Source of the DNA: Butyrivibrio sp. YAB3001
Lineage (GTDB): Bacteria; Bacillota; Clostridia; Lachnospirales; Lachnospiraceae
NCBI RefSeq assembly: GCF_900112195.1
Contig: NZ_FOKR01000002.1
Coordinates: forward strand, 678,833 to 742,832
Length of the DNA: 64,000 bases
Reading direction: 5' to 3'
Shown here one piece after another: positions 16,876-25,274 of the stretch (its first letter is position 1; every line of letters starts with the position of its first letter). The position numbers were made by a program, and so were the translations under genes. The notes beneath the pieces were generated by a model. It saw nothing but the letters and a program-made list of their open reading frames with translations. It was not told where the DNA came from and did no database searches.

Positions 16876-18783
16876 CTACGAAAAATCGTTCATGATAAAT
16901 TGTAAGCTTTCACGTCCCTGATAGCTATTTATATCCGGATAATAAGCAACATTTATCTTCATATTTCCATCTGTATTTCCAAAATACATGTCATCAACAG
17001 CCTCTTTTCCAAATTTGCCATACAGGAATTCATGCCACTTTTCCATATCTCCAAAATACATCATATCATATATTTTGCCACTCTCATCAGTAATTCTGTA
17101 TTTACCACAGTTCTTATTTTTCCCAAGAATTCTTCCTGATAAAAGTGCCACATTTCTCTGTGCAAAGATTGGTTTTGTATTACCATTTCCAAATGGTTCA
17201 AGCTTCTTGAATTCTCTGACAAGATTCATGTCCGCATACTGAAGCGGCATTACCATATCAATATGAAGCACAGGCTCAAAATCTTCGCCGGAGAGTTTGC
17301 AGTTATCATTAAGCGTTTTTCTCAAAACATCAATATTTTCTTCCGGCAAGGATAGTCCGGCTGCCATTTTATGACCGCCATACTTTGTAAAAAGCTGTTT
17401 GCATTCAGACATCTCTTCGTACATATCATAGCCTTCTATCGATCTACCTGAGCCCTTAGCGCCGTCAGAAGCTTTTGTTATCACAAAGGTTGGTCTGTAA
17501 TACTTTTCTTTTATCTTACCGGCAATAATACCTGCTATAGACTCATGAACTTCCGGAAGATAAATAACAAGCACCTTAGGAAGTTCTCCGTTCTTGCAAA
17601 TATCCTGAACATATAAAACCGCATTGTCAACGCCCTGCTTGGTCATATCCTTGCGACTGTCGTTTAATTCCTTAAGATCACCTGCAATCTTTGATGCCTC
17701 ATTCTCATCTTCTGTAAAGAATAGATTCAGAGCTCTCGTAGCAAGATCAAGTCTGCCTGTGGCATTAAGACATGGTCCGATCACAAATCCATAGTGATAG
17801 CATGAAATATTGTTCTCATCCAGACTGTTTACATGAATAAGAGCTCTAAGTCCAATATTATTAGTTGAAGAAATAAGTCTCAGAGACTCTTTTACAATAA
17901 CTCTGTTCTCATCCTTGAGTTCCATTACATCACAAACTGTTGCTATTCCGGCAAAAGTAAGCATTTCTGTAAAGAATTCTGTAACCTTTTCTCTTGATAA
18001 CCCTTCTATATGCTCATACAAAAATGAACCACTTTGATTTTTGTCACCATCTTCCATTTTTGTATCTGCCATTACCTGAAGGAACTTGTAAGCAACAACT
18101 GCTCCGCAGATTTCCTTAAACGGATACTCTCCGTCTTTCCTCTTAGGGTCTATAACCGCATCAGCAGGAGGAAGAATCTCTTCTCTGCCCATATTATTTG
18201 AAGCACTGTCATTACAGTCATCACCATTTTCACTTTCTTCAGATAAAGAAAATGGAACCTCATGATGATCCGTTACAACTACAGTCATGCCCTTTTCTTT
18301 GGCATGAGCTATCTGATCAAATGCAGCAATACCGTTATCGCAGGTTATGATAGTCCTGATTCCTGCATCATATGCCGCATCAACCAGTTTTTCACTAAGG
18401 CCATAACCATCCTTGATTCTGTCAGGAAGGACACAATCAACATCTCCTCCGAAAAGTCTAAGTCCTGATACCAATATATATGATGAACAGATTCCGTCTA
18501 CATCATAATCACCGATTACTCTTATCTTTTCTCCGGCGAATATCTTCTCCCACATTATCTTTGCGCCTTTTTCCATATCAGCCATAAAATGGGGATCATG
18601 CATCATATCAACATTTCCATTGAGATATGCGTCGATTGTCTCATCGTTGCATTCTATGGCAGCAGTTTTCATGGAAGTTATCAGCCTGTTAGCAATAAGC
18701 CTGGCTGTAATATTCCTGATGCCATATTTAGCAGCTATTCCATCAAAATCAGCCTTTTTACTAGCCACCATCCATTTTGACAT
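16876..18783 (-). CDS. recJ: RecJ, single-strand-specific 5'-3' exonuclease
   Basis: The 635-residue protein belongs to the DHH phosphoesterase family. It shows DYDVDGICSSYIL, VTDHHEVP (the DHH motif), ATGRLDLATRALNLF, and the later GGHKMAAGLS of the DHHA1 domain. RecJ resects single strands in recombination and mismatch repair. After DHHEVPFSL comes an Asp/Asn/Ser-rich insertion of about 25 residues before the conserved PPADAVIDP; it looks lineage-specific. I prefer the ATG at 18783 because SKWMVASKKADF aligns with the usual RecJ start; an in-frame ATG at 18801 cannot be excluded. secDF ends 79 bp upstream. Confidence 0.93.
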   Translation of the reverse strand: MSKWMVASKKADFDGIAAKYGIRNITARLIANRLITSMKTAAIECNDETIDAYLNGNVDMMHDPHFMADMEKGAKIMWEKIFAGEKIRVIGDYDVDGICSSYILVSGLRLFGGDVDCVLPDRIKDGYGLSEKLVDAAYDAGIRTIITCDNGIAAFDQIAHAKEKGMTVVVTDHHEVPFSLSEESENGDDCNDSASNNMGREEILPPADAVIDPKRKDGEYPFKEICGAVVAYKFLQVMADTKMEDGDKNQSGSFLYEHIEGLSREKVTEFFTEMLTFAGIATVCDVMELKDENRVIVKESLRLISSTNNIGLRALIHVNSLDENNISCYHYGFVIGPCLNATGRLDLATRALNLFFTEDENEASKIAGDLKELNDSRKDMTKQGVDNAVLYVQDICKNGELPKVLVIYLPEVHESIAGIIAGKIKEKYYRPTFVITKASDGAKGSGRSIEGYDMYEEMSECKQLFTKYGGHKMAAGLSLPEENIDVLRKTLNDNCKLSGEDFEPVLHIDMVMPLQYADMNLVREFKKLEPFGNGNTKPIFAQRNVALLSGRILGKNKNCGKYRITDESGKIYDMMYFGDMEKWHEFLYGKFGKEAVDDMYFGNTDGNMKINVAYYPDINSYQGRESLQFIMNDFS

Positions 18784-18862
18784 AAATAAAAATTTCTCCA
18801 TTTCAACAGAGCCACCCTCCAGTTCTGGAAGATGGCCCCTCGTAATTATTTACTATTTATTA

Positions 18863-21124
18863 TCACTTCTTAGCAAAAAGTGTCTGGAACTTTGTCTTTA
18901 AATCATACCACATTGGAGATGCGATAAAGATTGAAGAATATGTTCCGCAGATTACACCAACCATAAGAGGAAGTGCAAATGCTTTAATATCAGCAACACC
19001 AAAGATAAACAATGCTAATACAGTAAAGAATGTTGTAGCTGATGTAAACAAGCTTCGTGTAACAGTCTGAGCAACACTGCCGTTTACAAGTTCAGCATAC
19101 TCTTTCTTGTTAGATGCAAGATTAAGATTCTCACGGATACGATCGAATGTGACGATAGTATCGTTTATTGAGTAACCAATAATTGTAAGTACAACAGCGA
19201 TGAAAGTATTACCAACTGCATATCTTGTAAATGCGTATGAAACAATAACTATAAGTGCATCATGTGCAAGAGCTATGATAGCGGCTGTACCAAACTTGAT
19301 ATCCTTGAATCTGATCCAGATGTAGATAAGCATACATACAAGTGAAACCAAAAGAGCAATAACAGCATCTGCTCTCATTTCACCACTGATAACTGAACTG
19401 ATTGTCTCAGCAGCAATATTGTCAGCTGTAATACTGTAATTATTTACAAGTACATCTTCAACAGCTTCTCTCTGTTTAACATCAAGTGTTGATGTCTTGA
19501 AGATAACCTGGTTTGTTCCTGTAACTGTCTGAATCTGAATCTGATTGATTCCTGCAGCTTTCTTGATATCCTCAGCTACTGTGCTCTCAAGCTCAGAAAG
19601 TGACTTAGCTTCATTAAATGTAACTGTTGTAGATGTACCACCTACGAAATCAAGACTGTAGTTAAATGCTCCCTTGCCCTGAGCGCTGTTAACACCCATT
19701 GCAATGAATCCTGCAACAACAATTGCAAGTGAAACACCATAGAATACTTTTCTCTTACCAACAAAATCAAACTTCTTAGGTGCCTTAGCCTTACCGTAAA
19801 GGGCAACATTCTGAAGGCCGATTCCATAGAGTATTGAAGTAACTGTTCTTGTTATAACAAGCGCTGTAAACATCGAAAGAACAATACCAAACATAAGAGT
19901 TATAGCAAATCCCTTGATTGAACCTGTTCCCAAAATGTATAACCAGAAAGCAACAATAAATGTTGTAACGTTACCATCGATGATTGATGAAAGAGCCTTG
20001 TTATAACCTGCTTTTCTTGCAGCGTCTACATCTTTACCACCTGCAATCTCTTCCTTAATTCTTGAGAATACAAGAACGTTTGCATCAACGGCCATACCAA
20101 TTGAAAGGATGATACCTGCAATACCGGGAAGTGTAAGTGTCTGATCAAATGCTGAAAGCATAAAGATCATAAGTCCGCTGTAAAATGCAAGTGCGATTGT
20201 AGCTGAAAGACCGAGTATTCTGAAGAATACAATCATGAAAATTGCTATAAGAGCAAAACCAACGGCAGCAGCCATTAAACTTGTCTTGATAGCATCTGAA
20301 CCAAGCTGAGCGCCTACAACATTTGAACGAAGTTCGTTGAGCTGAAGCTTAAGTCCACCGATTCTGATCATGGAAGCAAGATTCTGTGCCTTCTCATAAT
20401 CACTCATTCCGGTAATAACTGCCTTACCATCTGTGATAGCTGCCTGAACAGTAGGAACACTGATAAACTGTCCATCATAATAAATACCAATGCTCTCACC
20501 ATTTGCATATGCCTTTGTTGTAGCTTCTGCAAATGCTGTCTTACCTGCTTCTGTAAACTCAAGAGAAACAACCGGCTCGTTTCCGCCATATGAATCCTGC
20601 TGATATACAGCCTGTGCTGCCTCAACATCAGAACCTGAAAGAACAATTGAACCATCAGCCTGAAGTTCTTCTATGGTCTTATTAAGCTCATATGTATAGA
20701 AAAGACCATATGTAGAATCAACCTTGTATTCGTAGTTAGCATTGCCCTCAGAATCTGTCTGAGCGATAAAATAAAGATTACCGGGCTGTCCAAGTTCTTC
20801 AAGAATCTTATTGGCATCTGTAACACCCGGAATCTCGATATTAATTCTGTTCTTACCTTCCTGATATACTAAAGACTCTGTGCTGTACTGATCTACACGC
20901 TGCTGAAGCTTGTAAATTGTATCAGCCATATCTTCCTTATCAGGGTTCTCATCACCTACTACCTCGTAAGTGATACTTACACCACCGGCCAGATCAAGTC
21001 CTAAATTAATGCTGGACAAAGAACCTGACTTGTCGCTGCCGAGTCCGTAAACAGCTGAGTACCCCAAGCCCCCAAGGAGTAACAGCATCAGAATCAGCGC
21101 AATGATTGATTTTACGCGTTTCAT
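18863..21124 (-). CDS. secDF: SecDF, fused protein-export membrane protein
   Basis: A 753-residue natural fusion of SecD and SecF, as in Bacillus. The SecD half (about 1-440) has an N-terminal membrane anchor, the GLDLAGGVSITYEV motif, a large extracytoplasmic region and five more membrane helices. The SecF half starts near 455 and repeats the six-helix plan, with DFVGGTSTTVTF and the GYSINDTIVTFDRIREN motif. It uses the ion gradient to pull exported proteins through SecYEG. GGAGG precedes the ATG. It follows the SCIFF maturase by 15 bp, so the two probably share a transcript, an arrangement I recall from other Clostridia. Confidence 0.97.
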   Translation of the reverse strand: MKRVKSIIALILMLLLLGGLGYSAVYGLGSDKSGSLSSINLGLDLAGGVSITYEVVGDENPDKEDMADTIYKLQQRVDQYSTESLVYQEGKNRINIEIPGVTDANKILEELGQPGNLYFIAQTDSEGNANYEYKVDSTYGLFYTYELNKTIEELQADGSIVLSGSDVEAAQAVYQQDSYGGNEPVVSLEFTEAGKTAFAEATTKAYANGESIGIYYDGQFISVPTVQAAITDGKAVITGMSDYEKAQNLASMIRIGGLKLQLNELRSNVVGAQLGSDAIKTSLMAAAVGFALIAIFMIVFFRILGLSATIALAFYSGLMIFMLSAFDQTLTLPGIAGIILSIGMAVDANVLVFSRIKEEIAGGKDVDAARKAGYNKALSSIIDGNVTTFIVAFWLYILGTGSIKGFAITLMFGIVLSMFTALVITRTVTSILYGIGLQNVALYGKAKAPKKFDFVGKRKVFYGVSLAIVVAGFIAMGVNSAQGKGAFNYSLDFVGGTSTTVTFNEAKSLSELESTVAEDIKKAAGINQIQIQTVTGTNQVIFKTSTLDVKQREAVEDVLVNNYSITADNIAAETISSVISGEMRADAVIALLVSLVCMLIYIWIRFKDIKFGTAAIIALAHDALIVIVSYAFTRYAVGNTFIAVVLTIIGYSINDTIVTFDRIRENLNLASNKKEYAELVNGSVAQTVTRSLFTSATTFFTVLALFIFGVADIKAFALPLMVGVICGTYSSIFIASPMWYDLKTKFQTLFAKK

Positions 21125-21139
21125 ACAAAAAATCCTCCG

Positions 21140-22579
21140 TTAACCTTCTTCTTCGGCCAAAGCCGCTTTTATCATAATGGCACATTCTATGCGCTTTCTC
21201 TGAAGCTCACATCCGTGCTTATATGTCGTATTGATATCGCCATTGAAATTATAGGCATTGGCAGCACATCCGCCGCTACAATAATATCTGGCAAAACATT
21301 TCTCACATTCAGGTCTGGAATAAACATTGCTCTTCTTGAACATCTCGCGAATGTCGTTTCTCTTGATTCCTTCAAAGACTGTTCCCATGATGAAATCTTC
21401 ATTACCAACAAACTGATGACAAGGATATAAATCTCCCCAGGGAGTAACTCCCAAATATTCACATCCTGAACCACATCCGGATAATCTCTTTGCAACGCAA
21501 GGGCCACCCTCAAGGTCTATATTAAAGTGGAAGAAGTTAAAACCTCTGCCCTCTTTATGTCTCTCAATATAAAACTTCGCAAGTTTATCATATTCTTCGC
21601 ATAATACAGGAATATCTTCATCCTTAAGTGCATACCAGTCATCAGGCTTTGCAACAACCGGCTCAACAGATATCTGCTTAAAGCCAAGGTCTGCCAGATG
21701 CTTGACATCTTCTGAGAAATCCAGATTATTATGTGTAAAGGTTCCTCTTACGAAATATCTAAGCTGATGACGACTCTCAGCAACCTTCTGGAACTTAGGA
21801 ACTATCTCATCGTAACTTCCCTGTCCGCCGCGCTTTGGTCTCATGGAATCGTGCACTTCCTTACGTCCATCGATAGAAAGCACGATATTTCCCATCTCTT
21901 TATTTACATAAGCTAGTATTTCGTCATTTAAAAGAGTACCATTGGTTGTAATAGTAAAACGGAAGTTTTTATTGTTCTCTTTCTCGATTGAACGACCATA
22001 TTCAACGATCTTCTTTACAACTTCCCAATTCATCAGCGGTTCGCCGCCAAAGAAATCAACTTCAAGATTTCTTCTGTTTCCTGAATTCTTAACCAAAAAA
22101 TCGAGAGCAGCCTTACCAACTTCCTCTGTCATAAGCGCTCTTCTTCCATGATACTCACCCTCATCAGCAAAGCAATATTTGCATCTGAGATTACAATCGT
22201 GAGCTATATTAAGACATAAAGCCTTAACTACAGTATCGCGGTTCTGAAAATCATCTACATAATTCTCATAAACATCATCTGTGTAAAGAACCTCTGAAGC
22301 TCTAAGTTCCAAAAGTTCCTCAACAGCTTCTCTTAATTCTTCATCAGAATATTTCTGACTGATCTCTGAAATATTCTTAACCTCTTCATATAACCACTGA
22401 GTCTCTTCACCTGAAACTCCACTGTTATCCTCTGCTGCCGCAGCAGTTCCGTATTTGCTGCGAAGCTTCTCTTCTACAACCTCTACCAGGTCAAAAACAA
22501 CATCATCAACAACATGAACTGAACCACTGTTAACATCCAATACTATGTTGTAACCGTTGTTCTTATATGCATGAATCAT
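21140..22579 (-). CDS. scfB: SCIFF peptide maturase, radical SAM/SPASM enzyme
   Basis: The 479-residue protein installs thioether cross-links (Cys sulphur to alpha or gamma carbons of acceptor residues) in the SCIFF precursor. The radical SAM cluster motif is C129, C133, C136 in CNLRCKYC, followed by DFFGGEPLMNWEVV. The C-terminal SPASM region is cysteine-rich (GCGSGC, YPCHQF, CEKCFARYYCSGGC) and binds two more Fe-S clusters. The N-terminus (MIHAYKNNGYNIVLDVNSGS) is typical of the family and includes the precursor-binding region. Its precursor gene lies 159 bp upstream, separated by three hairpins. Confidence 0.96.
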   Translation of the reverse strand: MIHAYKNNGYNIVLDVNSGSVHVVDDVVFDLVEVVEEKLRSKYGTAAAAEDNSGVSGEETQWLYEEVKNISEISQKYSDEELREAVEELLELRASEVLYTDDVYENYVDDFQNRDTVVKALCLNIAHDCNLRCKYCFADEGEYHGRRALMTEEVGKAALDFLVKNSGNRRNLEVDFFGGEPLMNWEVVKKIVEYGRSIEKENNKNFRFTITTNGTLLNDEILAYVNKEMGNIVLSIDGRKEVHDSMRPKRGGQGSYDEIVPKFQKVAESRHQLRYFVRGTFTHNNLDFSEDVKHLADLGFKQISVEPVVAKPDDWYALKDEDIPVLCEEYDKLAKFYIERHKEGRGFNFFHFNIDLEGGPCVAKRLSGCGSGCEYLGVTPWGDLYPCHQFVGNEDFIMGTVFEGIKRNDIREMFKKSNVYSRPECEKCFARYYCSGGCAANAYNFNGDINTTYKHGCELQRKRIECAIMIKAALAEEEG

Positions 22580-22653
22580 AATAACTCCTAAAACTTTTCT
22601 AAAACTGATTTACCGGTCTTGTGCCATTTTTTGACTTAAGCCACAAAAAGTGA

Positions 22654-22674
22654 GGCAGCGACAAAGTCGCTGCC
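22654..22674 (-). terminator. hairpin attenuator between scfA and scfB
   Basis: GGCAGCGAC and GTCGCTGCC form a perfect 9-bp stem with a 3-nt loop. On the minus strand it is followed by TCACTTTTTG. Two further hairpins stand just upstream of it: ACATGA/TCATGT (22677-22693) and TTCCGGGA/TCCCGGAA (22694-22722). The set would let most transcripts end after the precursor gene, giving more peptide than maturase. Confidence 0.65.
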
Positions 22675-22738
22675 CGACATGACTTAATCATGTTTCCGGG
22701 ATAATATATGTGCTTCCCGGAATATCTGTAACCGGTAA

Positions 22739-22885
22739 TTACTTGCTAAGCTGCTCGCAGCTCTGATTTCCTACTGTGCAAGAAGTCTTGCAAGCTGACT
22801 GACATGATGTCTGGCACTCACCACATCCGCCCTTCTTCATGGATTCCTTAAGATTTCTTGTAACTAATGACTTTACATGTTTCAT
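22739..22885 (-). CDS. scfA: SCIFF six-cysteine ranthipeptide precursor
   Basis: A 48-residue peptide with the defining six-cysteines-in-forty-five pattern. The leader (MKHVKSLVTRNLKESMKKGG) is followed by a core with cysteines at 21, 24, 28, 32, 36 and 43 and Ser/Thr/Gln between them. SCIFF is nearly universal in Clostridia and is modified by the neighbouring radical SAM enzyme to thioethers; its biological role was still debated when I last knew (quorum-type signalling and metabolic control have been suggested). GGAGG lies five bases before the ATG, an excellent ribosome site, and an extended -10 promoter stands upstream. Confidence 0.97.
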   Translation of the reverse strand: MKHVKSLVTRNLKESMKKGGCGECQTSCQSACKTSCTVGNQSCEQLSK

Positions 22886-22945
22886 AATTGCCTCCTACTA
22901 GAAACTGTGGTTAATAAAACCATATTCCGAGTTTTTCATCGACTC

Positions 22946-22974
22946 AGTATAACATATTTTACAAATTTATTAAA
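22946..22974 (-). promoter_or_regulatory. promoter of the SCIFF gene
   Basis: Minus strand: TTTAAT (22969-22974), a 17-base spacer, then TATACT (22946-22951) preceded by TG in the extended -10 form TGTTATACT. The weak -35 is offset by the extended -10. The predicted start is near 22940, about 55 nt before scfA. Confidence 0.6.
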
Positions 22975-22981
22975 GTGGATT

Positions 22982-24268
22982 TTATTCTTTATCATCCTCT
23001 TCAATATCAGATTTTAATTTGGGAACCACAACCATCAGAACCTTTGTTATTCTGTTGCGCTTGATTCCCCTTGCAGTAAGCGTTGTACCATTATCAAGGG
23101 TAACTGTCTCACCATATCTCGGAAGTCTGTCAAGATTCTCAATCATGAGACCTCCTATAGAATCGTAATCTTCCGAATCAAGCTCTGTTCCCAGAGCATC
23201 ATTGATGTCATCGAGCTTCATGTTACCTTCTACCAGATACTTATTATCGCCAAGCTCTTTGATCAGCTGAGCTTCATCAGAGTCATATTCATCCCTTATC
23301 TCTCCGACAATTTCTTCAAGAAGATCTTCAAGGGTGATCATTCCCACTGTAGTTCCGTATTCAGAAAGGACAAATGCCACATTCTGCGACTTTTCTCTCA
23401 TTTCTATCAAAAGATCTGCTGTCTTTTTGTACTCGTAGGTATAATAAGCTTTTCTAAGGTAATCAGTAATCTTGAAATTTTCTTTATCCTGTATAAGAAT
23501 AAGGTCCTTGATATTTATAAGACCGATTATATTGTCCTGCTCATTTCCCTCATAAACTGGGATTCTGGTGTACATTTCTTCCTTGAACACCTTCATGACT
23601 TCATTATAATCTGTCTCTGAACTGACACAAGACATATCAATCCTTGGGATCATGATATCTTTTGCCACTGCGTCACTAAAATCAAAGACGTTATAAATAA
23701 TCTCTTTCTCACCGGACTCTATGACACCGTCCTCATGACTTACATCCACATAGGTCTTAAGTTCGTTCTCAGTCATTGTCTGCCTGCTCTGAACGTTAAT
23801 CCTTAAAACCTTTAATATAGCAGTTGCAATGCCGTTAATGATAAAATTAAGCGGCTTTGTTATCGCCATGATAAAAAGAATTGTTCTCGCGTATATAAGA
23901 GAAATAGTCTCAGAATACGCTGTTGCAATAGTCTTTGGTAAAATCTCACCAGCGATCAGAACCACAAGTGTCAACACTCCGGTTCCTATTCCTACCGCAA
24001 AACTTCCCCATAAATCTGTGACAAAAACAGTCATAAGCGCTGATGCGCTAAGATTAACAATATTATTTCCAATCAGAATCGCTGACAGCATCTTCTGGGT
24101 ATCTTCACATATTCCAAGCACCAAGACTGCTCTTTTATTTCCCGCATCGGCAAGTGCTTTTACCTTAACTCTGTTTACAGTCATAAAAGCAGTCTCAGCC
24201 GAAGAAAAGAAGCCTGAAAGAAGTACCAATACCACCAATACTATCAGCCTGACTAAGTGAATGTTCAA
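22982..24268 (-). CDS. CNNM/CorC-HlyC family membrane protein with CBS domains
   Basis: The 428-residue protein has an N-terminal DUF21/CNNM membrane domain with about four helices (1-150), starting LVRLIVLVVLVLLSGFFSSAETAF. Two CBS motifs follow (about 205-330; DIMIPRIDMSC, the ..YGTTVGMITLEDLLEEIVGEI segment), then a C-terminal CorC_HlyC domain (about 345-420). Relatives are Mg2+ (or other cation) exporters or leak regulators; the old haemolysin name is misleading. The start is a TTG at 24268 after GGAGGGAG and overlaps the HAD gene stop by 4 bp, so translation is coupled. I am sure of the family, not of the ion. Confidence 0.93.
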   Translation of the reverse strand: MNIHLVRLIVLVVLVLLSGFFSSAETAFMTVNRVKVKALADAGNKRAVLVLGICEDTQKMLSAILIGNNIVNLSASALMTVFVTDLWGSFAVGIGTGVLTLVVLIAGEILPKTIATAYSETISLIYARTILFIMAITKPLNFIINGIATAILKVLRINVQSRQTMTENELKTYVDVSHEDGVIESGEKEIIYNVFDFSDAVAKDIMIPRIDMSCVSSETDYNEVMKVFKEEMYTRIPVYEGNEQDNIIGLINIKDLILIQDKENFKITDYLRKAYYTYEYKKTADLLIEMREKSQNVAFVLSEYGTTVGMITLEDLLEEIVGEIRDEYDSDEAQLIKELGDNKYLVEGNMKLDDINDALGTELDSEDYDSIGGLMIENLDRLPRYGETVTLDNGTTLTARGIKRNRITKVLMVVVPKLKSDIEEDDKE

Positions 24269-24930
24269 AAATCTCCCTCCTGTAAAATCTCAAATACCTG
24301 CATTGGCTCTGTCACATATATATTCCCCTCTGCACCTGCCTGAATTATTTCTTCTTTGGTTCTAAATCCCCATAGGCAGGATATGCATTTAAGGCCACTA
24401 TTCTTCGCGGTCATGTAATCCACTTCAGAATCGCCCACATATATGCAGCATTCTTTTTTAGCGCCAAGTTCTTTTATCGCTTCATAAACCGTATCAGGCG
24501 CCGGTTTCTTGCGAATGCCTGCAGATTCGCCAATCGCAACTTTAATGAACCTGCTAAAGTACAGTTCATTCAGTTCTTTTACCGCATTCATGTATTTATT
24601 GGATACAATTGCCATATTGTAGCCATTATCATGAAGCTTAGCAAGAAGTTCCATAATCTGCGGATACGGCCCTGTCTTATCGTTGCAATGGATAAGATAA
24701 TAATCCTTAAAGCAGGAAAAAGTCTCTTCAAATGCCGGATTATCTTTCCCGTCAGGAATGGCTCGTTCCATCAGCTTTTCAACGCCATTTCCAACAAAAT
24801 GCCTTATCTCTTCCAGGCTTCTCTTAGGAAATCCATAGCGCTCAAGCGCATAATTAACGCTGTCCATCAGATCTTCCAGCGTATTAAGCAGCGTTCCGTC
24901 AAGATCAAATATAACAGTATTACATTTCAT
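24265..24930 (-). CDS. HAD-superfamily phosphatase (phosphoglycolate phosphatase-like)
   Basis: This 221-residue protein has the HAD motifs: VIFDLDGTLLNT with nucleophile Asp, a later VSNKYMNAVKE (motif II), KKPAPDT (motif III Lys) and YVGDSEVDYMTAKNSG (motif IV acids). The helical cap between residues 15 and 85 places it in the PGP/beta-phosphoglucomutase subclass. Likely a small-molecule phosphatase; the substrate is unknown. No strong ribosome site precedes the ATG, which is only 7 bp past the rhamnose mutarotase stop, so it may depend on translational coupling. Confidence 0.92.
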   Translation of the reverse strand: MKCNTVIFDLDGTLLNTLEDLMDSVNYALERYGFPKRSLEEIRHFVGNGVEKLMERAIPDGKDNPAFEETFSCFKDYYLIHCNDKTGPYPQIMELLAKLHDNGYNMAIVSNKYMNAVKELNELYFSRFIKVAIGESAGIRKKPAPDTVYEAIKELGAKKECCIYVGDSEVDYMTAKNSGLKCISCLWGFRTKEEIIQAGAEGNIYVTEPMQVFEILQEGDF

Positions 24931-24937
24931 AATAAGC

Positions 24938-25252
24938 TTAATCTAAATGAAAAACCGGGTGCAGATCGATTGCCACAGGGCTGTTATCAGGATTAGTTTC
25001 CATGATATCTGCCATAAAATCCCACCACTTGCGGTTAATCTCAGTGTCTGCGCTCTTTTTCCACAACTCCTCATCTTCTATTTCTATGTATCCGTAAAGA
25101 ATAAGAGTCTCAGTATCAAGAAAAATGCTGTAGTTGTGACCGCCGTGCTCATGGATCATCTTCTGCATTTCAGGCCAAAGCTCGTTGTGCCTTTTTTCGT
25201 ACTCTTTCTCCATCCCCGGATACAGTTTCATCTTAAAACCTTTTCTTATCAT
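24938..25252 (-). CDS. rhaM: L-rhamnose mutarotase
   Basis: The 104-residue protein matches RhaM/RhaU: the ferredoxin-like fold with GFKMKLYPGMEKEYEKRH near the start, HNELWPEM, a central HGGHNYSIFLD, and the tail PDNSPVAIDLHPVFHLD. It interconverts the alpha and beta anomers of L-rhamnose in the cytosol, feeding RhaA. GGGGGAG precedes the ATG. No other rhamnose gene is in the window; it sits between hisS (22 bp upstream) and the HAD gene, an unexpected place. Confidence 0.93.
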   Translation of the reverse strand: MIRKGFKMKLYPGMEKEYEKRHNELWPEMQKMIHEHGGHNYSIFLDTETLILYGYIEIEDEELWKKSADTEINRKWWDFMADIMETNPDNSPVAIDLHPVFHLD

Positions 25253-25274
25253 ACTCTCCCCCTATATATTCCCC

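Noticed and set aside
23829..24260. 143-codon plus-strand frame opposite the CNNM gene
   Set aside because: Mirror of the membrane-helix coding region; hydrophobic helices read backwards often give long frames.
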